A stretch of DNA of 64,000 nt from Ectocarpus siliculosus (lineage: Eukaryota; Sar; Phaeophyceae; Ectocarpales; Ectocarpaceae), in contig FN649740.1 in assembly GCA_000310025.1 (NCBI GenBank), positions 900,336 to 964,335 of the forward strand. The letters run 5' to 3'. This document shows, one piece after another, positions 23,600 to 37,151 of this stretch. The notes beneath the pieces were generated by a model, which was not told the origin of the DNA, searched no databases, and was given only the letters and a program-made list of their open reading frames with translations. A program made the translations under genes and the position numbers. Each line of letters begins with the position of its first letter. Position 1 is the first letter of the stretch.

Positions 23600-25328
23600 T
23601 ACGCCCGAGTCCAAGAGTAGCCAGCGGTGTGTATGTTCGTCTGTGTCGTGTACTTTAGTCAGGCATATCATTCCTGATGCGCGTGTTGTGTTCGTTCGAA
23701 GTGTCTTGGCCCGTACCACGACAGTATCGCTACTGTTCCGTTTATGTCACAGGATTCCTGTTACCAAGAATTTTTACTTCGCTTTTTTTAGCCGCAGAAG
23801 AAAGCCCAATTTGGGACATGCTTGGAGCAGTTGTGTATCAGACGTTTCGATGCCATTCTCGGCGGGAAGGGCTAACATGACAGCAAGAGCCGCGCTTATG
23901 TGCCGCGTAGTGTGCCTCGGTTGGAGAGGACGCCCAGAGCAAACGCCACTTGCAGCGCGTTTTCTCCAACACATGTCTCTCTCTTCTCACTGGGCGTGCT
24001 TGCGGAAGGGCGCACGATGTACCAAGCAACACCGTGAATCGTCAAGACATTTTCGTGCTTAACTGTCACCCCGTTGCGTCTTGCTCAGGACTGCTACTGA
24101 ATAACATGGACGTATCTCCTCAAAACAAAAAAGGAGGGAACATGAACAATTTTTATCCTCTCGGCTGCTGGAACAACCGCGCCATAAAGGGCTGTATTTT
24201 CCGCGATAGCAAAGTCTTTGTCGGTGACTCAGTCGTCGCATCGGGGGTTCCATCTCTCTCTCTCTCAACGCTGCTCCAAACACTGGGGTTCGGTCATAAA
24301 GGCATTTTCACCCCTTCAAACGAAACCTCCAAACCGTTGTTCGTATTTGTCCGCACACACGGGGTGGACTCATCACCACAACACCGCCGACGCCGAGTGT
24401 TCGCTTGGTTTCCAACACGCCCTGCTGAAATATACCGAACCTCCACACCAAGAGAATTTCTGTCAAAAGCTCACTCTTGTAATGAAACCATGGCGGTTAC
24501 CGGTACTAGAGTCGACGTTCGGGCAATCGACCTTTCCTCTCTCCCTGCCAGTACCGCACAAGCAACGCTCCGTTCACCTTGACGGCACTCTCCCTCCCCC
24601 CCCCTCCCTGCATGCTGGCACGTGCGTGTGCCGGATCACAGCAGCGGTTCGCGTAGAGCCACCCTTGGGGAACAAACAGGGAAGGAAGCACTCAGCCGGC
24701 GCCTCGAATCGGTAGATATAGCAGCGTTTTCGCGATGACCGCCTTCACTGGTCAAACGGACAGCTTTCAGACCGGTAGAGTCGCCGCAGCAAAACGCGCC
24801 CGCGAGCCCCCCAAGTCCCCTACAACGGCGCCCCAAGACGTGCTCTCGCAACACCACCAGCAAGCCGAACGACCAACAAAACGCCATCAATAAATCAGGG
24901 AGCAGTCCAAGCGGCAGGGATACACGCAGCGTCAACATGATGACGGACGTAAGATAACCCAAGTGGCACACACAAAACCGCTTGTGCTGCGGACAGTATT
25001 TCGTCGTGCGGCGTGGACCACCGATATGTCTTGGTACGCCCGCGTGGCGAACAAAATTCTTAAACGGCGGGGCCCCCGTCAACCAACCCCCAGGCGCCGT
25101 TTTTATCGAAGGAGAAAAACTCCAGCACAGCAGTGTCGGAAATACCCCTACTACTGCGATGAGTGGGTCTGGTGGCGGCTACAGAGGGTATACAAGACAG
25201 AAACAGCAAGGAAGGCATCCAAATCTGTCCGAGGAGGGTAGTATCCTGCCAAGCATTCGCCGCCAAATAGGCCCCCCGGTCCAGCTATAGCCGTTCGTGT
25301 GTCTCTTTCTTCCGCCAAAGTTTTACTA
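23600..25328. other. Gap between convergent genes
   Basis: It lies between the SECIS of TrxR and the stop codon of the F5/8-like gene on the opposite strand. Frames of 140-210 codons exist on both strands (for example + 23950-24582, - 25082-24636) but lack recognisable domains or splice support. A short TC run lies near 24253. I see no gene. Confidence 0.45.
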
Positions 25329-27240
25329 CTACGCCTCGTCTGCGTACAGCTTCCCGTAGAGCTCGATCGCGCAGAGGGCCATCGCGTTTCCCAACCTGAT
25401 TGACACCGCACACGCACGCAACGTGTTTGTGGGGGGTGGATGGATCGAGCATGAGCGAACGGGGATCAGACAAGGTTGGGGCTCTCGTTTTGCTCTCAAG
25501 ATGTCATGGGGGGAGGGAACAAGTTTCCCCGCCAAACAGAGTCCTGTAAGGGCGGTCGTGTGTGTTGATGTGTTGAGTATCGTCTACCGCCGTACGAGCT
25601 CCTGCCTACACCGAACGATATAAACAACTGCTGCGGATTCTGACCACCATGGTCTACATGGTCTACGGGCACTATCGCAAGTGCAAGAGAAGAAGAGACG
25701 GAGAGAGCAAGAGAGAAAGAGAGAGAGGGGGGGGGGGGGGGGAAGAGAGAGGCAGAGAGAGAACAGAGACGGAGAGCGAGAAGAGAGAGAGCGACACACA
25801 CACACAGAGGCATGTGTAGTGCACCACACACCTTCCGTTGACTCCGGTGCTCCTTAGCCTTATGAACCGGAAGGCCTTGTCCATCGTGTCCACCTTCCAC
25901 GTACCCACCCCGTACGGCGACTTCAAGAACGGAGGAGAGTTCCTCACGTCCTGCGTCACGATGACCCACCTGGCCACACGAAAAAAAACATCAAGCCGAC
26001 AACATATCGCAGTTGTTGTCGTCTGCACATCAAAAACCGTCCCGATCTCTCTACATCCAGTACCTCCAGCTGTTAAATAGTACTGATCTACAACTTGGGG
26101 CGGTTGATTCCCGGCTTGGAGTCACAGGCGTACGTACCTCAAAGAGGTGTACTCAAATAACATTGACTCGAAGGGTCCGCAAGCTAAACCTAGTGCAGCC
26201 GCGCACTGCTCATGGTATGACTAGTGATCCGATGGGGGGAGGGGGGAGGGGTTAGGGAGAGGGATGGCTGTTTTTGTACAATATGGCCCCGGAACAAGTT
26301 TCGTTCAGCAGGAAGGGACGAAAGCGGGTATGACGCGAATCACTGCAGGGAACACGCCGTTTCAGGACGCAGTCGCACGTGCCATGCGACATGTAGAGGC
26401 GGAATGTACGACACCCGACGGGGATGACCGAGCCTAGCATAGTTGGCCATGACAGGCTTCCTACAGAAGCGTTTTTGTTGGGGACTTCTTGCCTTCGCAC
26501 TGACTTTGTTTTCTGTGACTTGTATCCCGTACCTCCTCACCCGTTGTCTTTCAATGTACTTCCAGAAAAAACGAATCTCCGAGGGTCATGGGACCACCCC
26601 CGAAACTATGGCGGTACATACCACAAAATGAAAAACCACACACCGAAAAGAACAAAAACAGAGGTGTGGTGTGGTGTGTGTGTCACTTGAGAAGTATTGT
26701 GCTTGTGTTTTTGGATAACAGGCATACAGAGAACGCGCTTTTTTCTCACATTTTGATTGTCGAGTCATAGCCCTCGCAGACCCAGTTCACCAGGTCGCAC
26801 TCACCCGTAGCGGAACCGTGGCAGAGCGAATAATGGCTCACCTGCATTTTTCTGTACACACAACGGGAAAAAGAAACAATAAAAACCCGGCTGATTACGG
26901 CTAAGGAGAACCAAGAATCCAGAGATGGAAGTTTCCAAGAAGGCACAGAAAATCCGTCGAAAACAGAGGCCATATATGACGAGAGGTAAGAAGAAAAGTA
27001 TATCAAATAACGCGCCCATAGGTTCGGAAGTCGTATCTACGAAGTACGTAGGACGTCATCGTGCTTATGGTGCAAGAGTTGGTTCGATGGAAGCTTCGTT
27101 TTTCCCTTGCTTTCGACTATAATACTGTATCCAGCACACTGGCGGAGAGAAGAAGTGCATGCCGCGACAACGCAGGTCTTGCATGCTGCACACAAGCAAC
27201 TTTTACCATGCCCAACAAAACGCTTGCAAAAACCAACAAC

Positions 27241-27275
<35 letters not shown>

Positions 27276-27289
27276 AACAACAACAAACC

Positions 27290-27320
<31 letters not shown>

Positions 27321-28511
27321 GTTAGCGGCCAAAACCACCACTCCTCCAACTCATCCCCCATCCCCACCCACCCCGAAGACTCACTGGTTCTGTCCCACGT
27401 CGACGCAGTACCAGCTCCCGTCCTCATCGGTCGTGGAGCAAGGCACTCTTCTCCGAGACACGAGCGTTGACGGCCCACCATCCTTGAAGCCCGAGGTGCT
27501 CACGAACACCAGCCCCGCGTCGTGCGGATTTTCGAACTTTTTACGCGTGTGTCTGCGGTTGGGGGGTTACGGGCGGAAGGGGAGGGGGGGGGGGGGTGTA
27601 CTCATAGTCGTGCATGCCGTAGTCGTTAGACCATTGACCTCGCATCCCTACAAAGCCGGGACGGAGCACGCCGGGTTCGCACCGGGCCAGGCTCTCACAT
27701 CACCAAGCGCGAAGCGCCGTGAGGTATTCGGCGAGTCGCATGAAGGGTGCGCTGCATCCTGCTAAGGGTGTTCGGCATCTTGTGCATACTTCCTTGCGTA
27801 CGAATGACAGCTGCGTATGACGTAGTTTTAATTTATGGTGCTTTCACTTCCAGAGACAGTTAGAAGCACTGTGTAACTGCCTAGAGGAAAGTAGGTGATT
27901 CATTCATGGAACTTTTGCAAACTCGGTGGCCGTCCGTTTTACAGCATTCTATCTTGCGCAATCGAGTCAATCGACACGAAAGGGTTAGGGTTTTCACATT
28001 GTTGGGAAGAGCTTAAACTTGCTGTGGGGACACACTACATCAGCGCTAAACATAGGCACCCCGGTAACACATTGCAGCAGCAGCAGTAGCAGCAGCAGGC
28101 CTTGCATAGCATCTGCACACCGGCAACCCCAAAACAGGAAACACAACCTTGGAAAAATACGGGAAATGGTTCTTCAAGGTTGAAAAACTTCTTCCCCCTC
28201 TTGTTTCTTGACTACAACAAACGTTCTGAACCAGAGTAATCTTTCGAGAATCATCATCTCACATCTCACGGACACACACACCGACACTCTTTCGGGTCGC
28301 AGGAACGTCCCGGGGGACCCACAGACAAGAAGCACCCACCCCTCCCCTTACCTTCGAGTCCCGAGCCAGTAGATGAGCCCCCCGTTGTCGCCGTCCTTGG
28401 TGTAGACGAAGTGCGCCAGGCTGCCGTCCCTCGCTTCCGTAGCGCGCCTCTCCGGCTTAGATCCCGCGAACACCTGAGGGTCCATCTTGAAGGACCGCAC
28501 GTGATCGCCCC
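25329..28511 (-). CDS. Galactose-binding-like (F5/8 type C-related) domain protein, 5 exons, N-terminus not found
   Basis: Exons (minus): 28511-28352, 27552-27385, 26851-26750, 25969-25832, 25395-25329 (TAG). All four junctions agree in phase. The translated part (about 211 residues) starts GGDHVRSFKMD, continues GLIYWLGT, KFENPHDAGLVFVSTSGF, GSWYCVDVG, MQVSHYSLCHG, FLKSPYGVGTWKVDTM, FRFIRLRSTGVNG and ends CAIELYGKLYADEA. The order of FDxxGxxYxLGT, W/FxNP, WxxVDxG, HYxLRH, FRxFRLxxTGxN and LxxxELYG is that of beta-sandwich domains found at the C-terminus of plant BTB/F5-F8-C proteins and relatives. They usually mediate binding, not catalysis. The first visible exon begins after an acceptor in phase 1, so at least one upstream exon lies in 28512-30427. 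No in-frame ATG precedes it locally. Identification is by pattern only. Confidence 0.7.
25684..25806. repeat. Purine-rich GA/AG microsatellite with a G-run
   Basis: Imperfect GAGA tract with a run of G near 25729-25742, ending in CACACACA. It is intronic in the F5/8-like gene, between exons 4 and 5. Confidence 0.9.
27236..27325. repeat. CAA trinucleotide microsatellite
   Basis: Runs of CAA, with CAG interruptions, lie in the intron between exons 2 and 3 of the F5/8-like gene. They open Asn/Thr-rich frames that are not genes. Confidence 0.9.
27590..27888 (+). repeat. SINE-like dispersed repeat, copy 2
   Basis: Inverted counterpart of 1634-1930, lying in an intron of the F5/8-like gene. It contains the B-box-like GGTTCGCACC at 27673-27682 and ends ACTGTGTAACTGCC. 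Confidence 0.65.
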
Positions 28512-30427
28512 CTGGTAGCCCAAAGACAAGACGAGGCAAGGAACACCATCAACAACAACGACGAAAACAACAACAACAACAACAACAACAACGATGGCAT
28601 TGTTTGCGCAGTATTTCCTTGGCTACGAGGCGCACGTCCTTGGCCTACTATACTCTGTAACTAGCCAGACCAAAACCTAACCGAAGCTCTCCTTATCTGC
28701 TTGGCACACCTTGAGGAGGGGTGTCTTCCGTTCGGCTTGGCCCTGTACCGCTTCTGCCGCCACGCGCTGCTGGCATCCGCTCGTTCTCGTGCAGACGCCT
28801 GCAGCAATACAGGGTCGCCAAGTGTTGGGGGGTTGGGCCGCGCGAAAGCGTTACGTAATGCGCACGGCGGAACTATCGGTGCGTTCACCATGTTCCTTGT
28901 CCCAGCAACAATCAAACAACCTCCTCTGTTCTCGTTCGCAGTCCACCATGCGTGCAATCATGTCACCCACCAGTTTGACTCCCCTCGGTTGTTTTCGGCG
29001 GTGGACAAAAACGAAGAGCGGAGAAACATTGCACTCCGCGGGGAACACAGTGTGCGAGAGATGTCGAGGCAGCGCGTGCGAGCTGGACGTGCGTCCGCGC
29101 AAGGAATTGTTACGTAGTGCCAGAAGCGTCGACTCAGTGAGCCGAGAGAGTGGTTCGTGTGCGCGTCCACGGGCTGGACTGTCACGTACGCGCCCCCATG
29201 ACATGAGCCCGAGAAAGAATCGCCCCACCTCCAACTGTCTTCTCCAGCAGGTGCCGCTCAACAAACCTTCATTACAAGGATTCAAAAACGCCCCCTTAAC
29301 GCCCGTCTTGGGTCTTGAGTGGGGGTCCTCTTCGGTTCTACAATATGCCTTCGACGGTCGTTGAAAAATGCATTTTTTGTTGTTCAAATGCCCTAATTGT
29401 GGCGGTGGTTGTTCATTGTTTTTGTCGTTGTCGTTGTTGCTGCTCGTTGGTATTGCTTGTGCTGCTGTCGTTGGTATTGCTTGTGCAATCAATTGTTGCC
29501 CGCCCGCCTGTCCCCGTAACCGACCATTCTGTCCCCCGGAACAACAATGTGTTCCCCGCATTCCTCCCATGTGCCGAACGTTCCACCCCCGAAAACAACC
29601 AAGGGACGTCAAACGGGTGGCTTGACTGCACGCATGGTCGACTGCCAACGAGAACAGAGGAGATTGTTTGATTGCGTGTGCCGGTGAGAATGCCGGTACA
29701 ATCGTTGACGATGCGTGCATGAAGTGCTTGTGACACTTCGGTGTAACGGAGACTTTCCCCCTCGCACGAGCGTGCACAATTTCGCCGGCGCAGCAATGAC
29801 ATCCGCGATACGAAAGGCGTCAGCAAATGGTCGGCTGTACAGGGTACATGCGTTCTCGTCAAAATTGCGAGAGACCGGGAGGGTCGGACCGGAAATAAAG
29901 TATCGCTGAGACAGCTACGAGGTCATCGCCCTCGATGTTCTGTGCTCAACGTTCTCCGGAAGGCTAGAGTACCTCCCACACCCGGTAGGGGTGTAACGGA
30001 CGGGCGCGAAACGGACTAAGAGGGCCGACCGCCTTCCGGAGGAGTGTTGAGCACACACTACATGGTAAAAGGCCATCTATTCCGGTCCGAGCTTCCCTGT
30101 CTCTGCAACATGGATGAAACCTACCCCGTACACAGGAGGTCAGATTGTCCAAAACCTGCTCCATTCCGCATTGTTTGCTAGCTTCCATCCATCATTGTGT
30201 GCTTCATGTGGTGCAAGGTGCCATTCCGGTTGCTACAGCCGGCATCGCGTGTGGGCGCATGTCCAGCCCTGTCGACGGTGTTTGTGAGCTTCAGCCGGTG
30301 CCATCGCGGCCATGATGCTCTTAAAAGTCGGCGCTGTGGCTCTTCTATTTAACGCATACGTACACGAATTCGACTTCAAACACACACGCGTGTGAGCAGC
30401 GGTTTAAGGCACACGTGTCCCACCCAC
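28512..30427. other. Gap holding the unseen 5' end of the F5/8-like gene
   Basis: It contains a CAA run at 28556-28591 and an inverted-repeat element at 28908-29674. The 308-codon minus-strand frame 28851-29777 runs through the inverted repeat and a CAA-like tract and is not convincing as a gene. The missing N-terminal exon of the F5/8-like gene should lie here, but I could not place it. Confidence 0.4.
28908..29674. mobile_element. Foldback element with ~140-bp inverted arms
   Basis: 28908-29055 and the reverse complement of 29543-29674 share CAATCAAACAA, CTCCTCTGTTCTCGTT, CCACCATGCGTGCA and GGTTGTTTTCGG, with insertions and substitutions between them. The ~490 bp centre has no recognisable gene. 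Non-autonomous foldback or MITE-like, partly decayed. Confidence 0.65.
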
Positions 30428-33400
30428 TTACTTGGAGACGGCCAAGACATCGGGCGCGAAGTTTTCGATCTTTCCCAGCGCCGCCTTCAACCGTTGCTGC
30501 CGCATCAGCAGGAACGACCGCTTCTCCACAAGGACGGCGTCCTCCTGCGCAGACGGGTTTTCCAAGCGGCATTTATTTGAGAGGTTCCGAAGAGGTATTC
30601 ACAAAGGTTTTCCGAAGAGGCGTTTACAGAAGTTTCCGAAGAGACGGTTACAAAGGTTTCCAAGAGGCGTTTGCAGAGGCTTCCGAAGAGGCGCTGACAA
30701 AGGTTCCCCATGAGGCATTTACAGAGGTTTTCCAACAGGCGGTTATCCAGGTTTCCCCAGGAGTCTTGCGGCGAGCAACGGACGGTGAGGGTGCTTAGGA
30801 AGGAGATGGCTAGGGTTAGGCTGCCAAGGCATCGCTAAGGGCAAGCACGGCCTCCTCTGCCGCAGCGTTGATAGACAAACCTCCACGTCTCTGCTCGCCA
30901 CCTTGAGTGTGAATGCGCTCTTTCCTCTCACCGTTTCCTGCACGGGGACCTGCTCTCTCCCCCCTCTTTTCCTTCCTCTTTCCCTCCTCGACGTCTACGC
31001 GCCTCCATCCCCCTTTCACATTCTCTACCAATGGTCTTCTACAACTTTCAACAACACTGGCGTATTTTCCTTGGTCAGCGCAGTTGATGCTGATAACCAA
31101 CACACACACACACACGACTTCTCACGTTGAAGATGCCCAACCGGGGCTGCTGCCATCCCATCCCCTCCTGCCCCGCCGCCGCCTTCGCCTCCGCCTTGTC
31201 CTGCCCCTCCTCTTGGGTGATCGCCTGGGTTAGCGCGAGGAGCTGGGTCTCCAGCCTGTCCACCACTTGCCCGAAGAAGGAGGTTTCCAGGAGCATGCAG
31301 GCGTTGTCCACGACGCGCTTGGACGTCACGCGCCAGTAGGCCTGCAGGATGGTGCTCATGTCTTCCACCTTGGAGGTAGGATTCGCTCCGTGGGCGAACC
31401 GGAACCACTGCGATGGTGGAAACGAAAGGAACCAAATCGAAACTGGATCAACGACCCCGTGATGTATGTACGCACGTTGCATGCGTATGTATTCGCAGCA
31501 AGTATTCGCAGCAAGGTATTCGGGACAAATGGCAGGAGCAACAACGACGTCAAAAACCTAATTGATAATCTCTGCAACAATTTTTTTTTGTCACCTTTAA
31601 CACGCGTTCGTGACAAGTACCGTAGTGCAACAATGCTTACCTGCCCGAGGTTATAGGTGACCCACTCCTTGAGAGGGGTTACGTCAGATGCATCCCCGCC
31701 GTTGGGAGGGCCGTCTCCGGCCTCTACAAGAACCTAGTAACAACACAAGGGCAATTGTTCACGACGGGGATGATATTAGAAATGAATACATGGAGTTTTA
31801 GATAACATAACTCGTTAGGGAGCGGTGTATCGATCGACGTCACAACAGCAGAGCGCGCTTGTATCGTTGACGAGTCGTATGGTCGTTTCGAGCTACGAAC
31901 TACATTATCTTCCCAACACGTCGTGCATGCTTCCGACTCTAGCCGAACCAGAAAAGAGAAACAACAAATCAACACCACGCCAACTCAACAGGACACTAGC
32001 TAAACAAGTCAAAGAGGTTTACCTGATGCAGCACCCTGTCAAACCGCTCGAACCTGACTTGATTGATCGCCTCAACCAGATCCTGAACAAAAGAAAACAA
32101 GACAAACGTACACAAAGTTTTGGCGGTAACACACAGTTTCAACTCCAGCGGTTTCAGGCGAAGCTACGTGGTCGACAAGTAATCAACGACACACGCCTTT
32201 CGGCTTCAACTTGTCTTCCGGGAGATCGGATAAAAACAAGACAAGCGCATTTTCTATCAGTTCTGCTATAGGTAGTCCTCCATCATCGACAAGCGCATGA
32301 CGTGTATCTCTTCTGGCCCTGTTGCAGAACGCAACATAATACACACACATTGACGACGAATTCCCTAAGTTGTTTGCGTGGAATACGGTACGGTACGGTA
32401 TGTACCTGGTTCTCCGTGAAGGGGTTCTTCTCTTTGTCGAAAAGCTGGTCGAGCTCGGGCTGCAGCTCCTCCGCCATGTTCGGCACTGTGCTCTCGATGA
32501 TGCCCTGGAAGGCTTGTTGCAGTCGGGGGTACTGGGGGGCCACCTGCCAACAGCAACCAGCGCGACAAGTCAGATCTCGCCACAGTAGACAGATGTGCGG
32601 TACAACCCATACCGGTACGATGAAACGACACGAAACGACACGGAGGTTCTTGAAACGGGATGAAACGCGATGTGTAACGGTACGAGACGACACGGAAGGT
32701 ACCGGTATTGCCGTGAAAGTACGGGTCATACCGCAAGCACAACCGCATACCTCGCTGACGAGGCTGACCGCGATGTTGAGGAGGCTGTTGCAGCAAAGAT
32801 TTCGACACGTTTCTACAACGGGACGGAACTTTTCGACCTGCAGCACGAGAGAGTCCACACAAAAAAGCAGGAAACAAGATACGGGCGTTATATAGAATTA
32901 GTTCACCGTTTGTACATAAAACATATTCGTTAGACGAACTCTCGTGCTTGTATGATCGACACAGACAATCGTGGTCTGATTTAAGGGGACGAACGGTGCC
33001 TAGGGCGACGTCTATCAACCATCGTTCGCAAGACAAGGGCTCAATCCTAAACGTGCAAACACATGAAGCATTCCACACTGATTACTGATACAGAGGTTGC
33101 CGCAAGATCGTATGAGACCATCGGCGCATGACCATGAACCACCCAGAGAAATCAACGACGTCTGCTTGGGAGCACGGGCGCACTAGCGGCTGTGTAGGAA
33201 GAGAACACCAATACTGTACTCGCCAAAAAGAAATACATGTACATGGCATCATCGCATACAAAGGAAACATCTCCCAGTATTTCTATCGAGATGTACGCAT
33301 TTGGGACTGCCCTGGATCTTTGGTTTGGGTTACGACTGCGGAATTTCGTCTCTACAAGTTTGAAAGAGGAGTTGTACATACTGGGTATAGAGGAATGAAA

Positions 33401-33795
33401 AGATGTTAGTGTCAAGACGAAAAACAACAAAATTATTTTTCTACAGTAGCATCACCACAAATCGTAGTGCGTCACCTGCTGAAGCATGAAGATGAAGAAA
33501 AACTGGCTGTTGACGATCCCGCACAGCTCTCGCCCCCTGTCGCACCGCGCAAAGCGGCAAGCAGGCGTGAGAGCGAATCCCAAGCGCCGCGAAGCGTACA
33601 TTAGGGCACTACGGCGTAATCTAGCAGTGTACTCAACGCCATCACAACCAACACGTTCACAGCAGTGAGTGACCGCGGTATCATAAGGGTCGACTGAGAC
33701 GGACGCGTGGATTCGGAAATATATGTGCTTATCCCACACCAGTACAAAGGATGACAACTGGCATCTCGAAAATTACGACTGTCACTTGTTAGCAG

Positions 33796-33834
<39 letters not shown>

Positions 33835-36800
33835 TCATCGTCGTCGCTGTTGTTGTTGTTGTTGTTTCGTTTCTGATTATGTGTTTGTGTCCATGTTGCT
33901 GTCGGTTGCACGCAAGCAGACGTTTCGTCGCTGCTGCAGTCTCTTGTACAAAAAGGAGACCACTGCATCGTCGTCGCCACAAAACAAAAAAAACGTGTAT
34001 GCCCTTTTCTTGCGGTAGTGGTTTTACTGTCCAGCAGTATGCCAAGGCCGAACAACTCTGAGGGTATTCCCACTGTCTTTTTTTCGTTTACCATCTCGCC
34101 TTTTAAGTCAAAAGGATACGCGACATCACACCTGTGGGCCTTGAGCTGATCCTGCAGAACTTTCGGGAAATCCGGGTGCTCGAACCCCGGGTTCAGAGAA
34201 GCTACGCCGCTCTGCAGGTCTCGGAAAGCTCGGTCCGCCACAGATCTACGGAGATGAGACGCACCAGGGCGATACGGTACGGTACCATAAGGTACGGTAC
34301 GGCACAAGACCAAGACAAAATAGTCGAGGGGGACACACACCAAAATGCACCGCACCGGCAGACGAGCTAACGGTCACGGCGTCATGACGCAGACCCACGT
34401 GTATGGCCAGAAAGAAGATCACGAACAACCTTGCGTCACGCCGACACGCAACCTCTGAGGCGATAAAATGTATACGGAGGCAACGACTACATGTACCACA
34501 CAAGGTTATCTCGACACGCACCTTTCTAGCACCAGCACATACCAAGAAACACCATCGTCGACCGAACGCTTGCGTACCCGTACACGCACAATGACCCAAG
34601 CACCGCAAAACGGACCACGAGATGATGCGCGTGGCATGTGCGTGTGCTATTTATTTACACAAGGAGCACACAGCAGTCAATGGTCATATTGAACATTGTC
34701 GTCTTTTGGGGGAAGATATGTCGAAAAATATCGTAACTCACCTGACTCGCAGTTCGGGGTGCGTGTTGAGAGCAGGATCCCGGTACTCCCCCTGTCGCGA
34801 TAAAAAAACAAACAAGAACCCGGCATACGCAGGAACGGGGAAACGTTACAAGGGAATCTACACCGCGGCGGCGGGCTGTGGCGGTGCAAAAATAAAATAA
34901 AATGTGACCTTGCTCCTCTGTGTGACCCTCGCTGATACGTCAAACATGGACACCGAGAGGTGTGTGTAAACTGGCGCCAGAAAAAATGGGACATAGGTAT
35001 ACACGCACACCTTGATGCTGCTCCTCAGTAACCGGCAGAACACCCCGATCAGCTGTACCAGCGTCTTGAGCTTGTCGCCGAACTTCTGGGGGGCGTGCTG
35101 CGCCAGCGGTATCAGGTCCCGCTCCACCTCCGCTGGAATCACACAAAATACAAAAACGTACATGTAACAACCAAAATTAAACTCAAAGAACACTTGACAC
35201 ACACACGCACAGACAGCCAAACGAGTGACCAACGGGCGTCGCCGCGATCATTCGAAGCTGGATCCAACCCATGACGCTGGGGGCTAACGTGTAGCGGGAA
35301 AGACGCAACAAAAGAGCGCTTGTAGTGGATGGCTTGTCTTCCGTAAGCAAGAGTCGTCGTTCAGCAGTGCTAGTGTGAATATTATCACTTCCCGAGACGT
35401 GATACGCTCGTCTGCTGTCTACGTTCCAGTGCAACGTTTGTTCCTCCAAAAACAGGAATCATGCAAGCCAGTCGTGGAAATATCAATAGTTGGGGCTCCT
35501 GAGGCGGTTGACCTCTCTCCCTGTAAGGGTGATTGTCTTCCTTTGTTTCGAGTCTGTTGGTCTTTAGAAGGCCGAATAAATGGGTGTGGCAATTTAACTG
35601 CTTTGGGTTGGTGTTTGGGAGGACAAACTGATCAGCCCTCTTACATAGAACGAGCAATAACCCCTCTCTCATGTCTTCTTCGCGCACGCGAGAAAAAAAA
35701 AACACACGACGAGCGTGGCATCATGCCGCAAACCCTTGAAAGAGCTATTAATAGGCACATCTACACGTACTTACACAAGCTTTCCTGCAGCTCCCACTTC
35801 ATGTTGGGCAGAGCGTCCTTGATCCTGACCGTCAGCAGGCTCACGAGCCGCTTCGTCAACGACTCCACTCCGAGACAGGTACTGTCCACCTTCCGCCACC
35901 AGACACAAACACGCAGCGCTTGGGGTTACGACGATTGTGGCACGACTTACCGCATGATGAAACCGTCATTGTTTAAATTCTTTGTCGACAGATGAACGTA
36001 GTTTTAGCTTTTTTAATTATTTGTAGCAGACCGATAACGCGAGTGTGGGACGTTGACGTGTGGGCCTTATACACAACGTCTCGACCTCGATCCACACGAG
36101 AGGCTTTAAAAGCAGGCTGATCGTTGACCGTCTTCTTAGCGCCCGGGTAGACATAACACACATATACACATTACTCAACACAACAGATGCAGCACTACAG
36201 CGATAGCCTTGTTTTAGTGCACTCCAAACTTCCTCCTGTGTCCGAAGCAAGGCTTGGCCATTCAGGCGGAGTGCAAGGCCAATCTTATGGCAACTAAGGA
36301 CTCGCCCTTCTGAAGGCTTGCCGATTTCAGAGCATACCAACGCCTGTGCTCTTACGCACGCGGAGTACAAGGCCACTCGTGGTACAGACAAGGACTCACG
36401 GTTTTGAAGACAGCGTGTGATTTGAAGAAGTCCATCTCCGCGTCGTGGGCCTCCTTGAGAGACACCCCCTCCCGCAGCTGCAGCTGGTTGCGATTCTGCG
36501 ATGCGCAGGCACGACCGGGAGGAAGAAAACAGACCAATTTTCGCGTCAACATAAAAACAAAATGTCCCAGGCACAGCAGTCAGGAAGGAGGTACGAAGTA
36601 TGATGCCTGTTTCTTCTTCGAGGAATGAAAAAACAAAAGTCAACCTTTGAGTTGATGTTGTCGGGTAACGGTTTTCGTATCTTCCGTCTAACTCATTTAG
36701 TCGTTGCTCGTACGTAGGTGCCATGCATTCTGCTGGTATTTAGGAGTTTTCACAGCCCGAGACCCCTGGGCATTTTCCTTGAGTAGGCCTCCGCAACGCC

Positions 36801-37109
36801 ATCTACGGTAGCAGCCGAGAGCGGAGTCCCAACTCGCCGTCAACCCTGTGCTCCCCAGGAACCACATCAGGACCGTCTCAGTGCGACAATACAAGAGCTA
36901 GCCAGCGTCCACCGCCCGCTGCATTGCCTTCGCGGACATGACGTGTCCCCATGTCCACGCAAACCTAACAAGCCTAACGACAGCAGTTTGGGTACTTCTC
37001 GGCCAAGTATGTGTGCACAATTGTGTCCTCAGCAGAAGACGAGGCAACGAAGCGCGCCAATCGCTTGGCTAACCCCCGTCAAACAACTCACTCTTTAGAG
37101 AGAAAGAGA

Positions 37110-37151
<42 letters not shown>

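Noticed and set aside
28851-29777. 308-codon minus-strand frame
   Set aside because: It runs through both arms of an inverted repeat and a CAA-like tract, has no recognisable domain and contains low-complexity Asn/Asp runs.
34246-34320. GGTACGGTACGG clusters (also near 32384 and 32585-32710) as regulatory sites
   Set aside because: They behave as short tandem repeats in dynamin introns, with no relation to gene starts.
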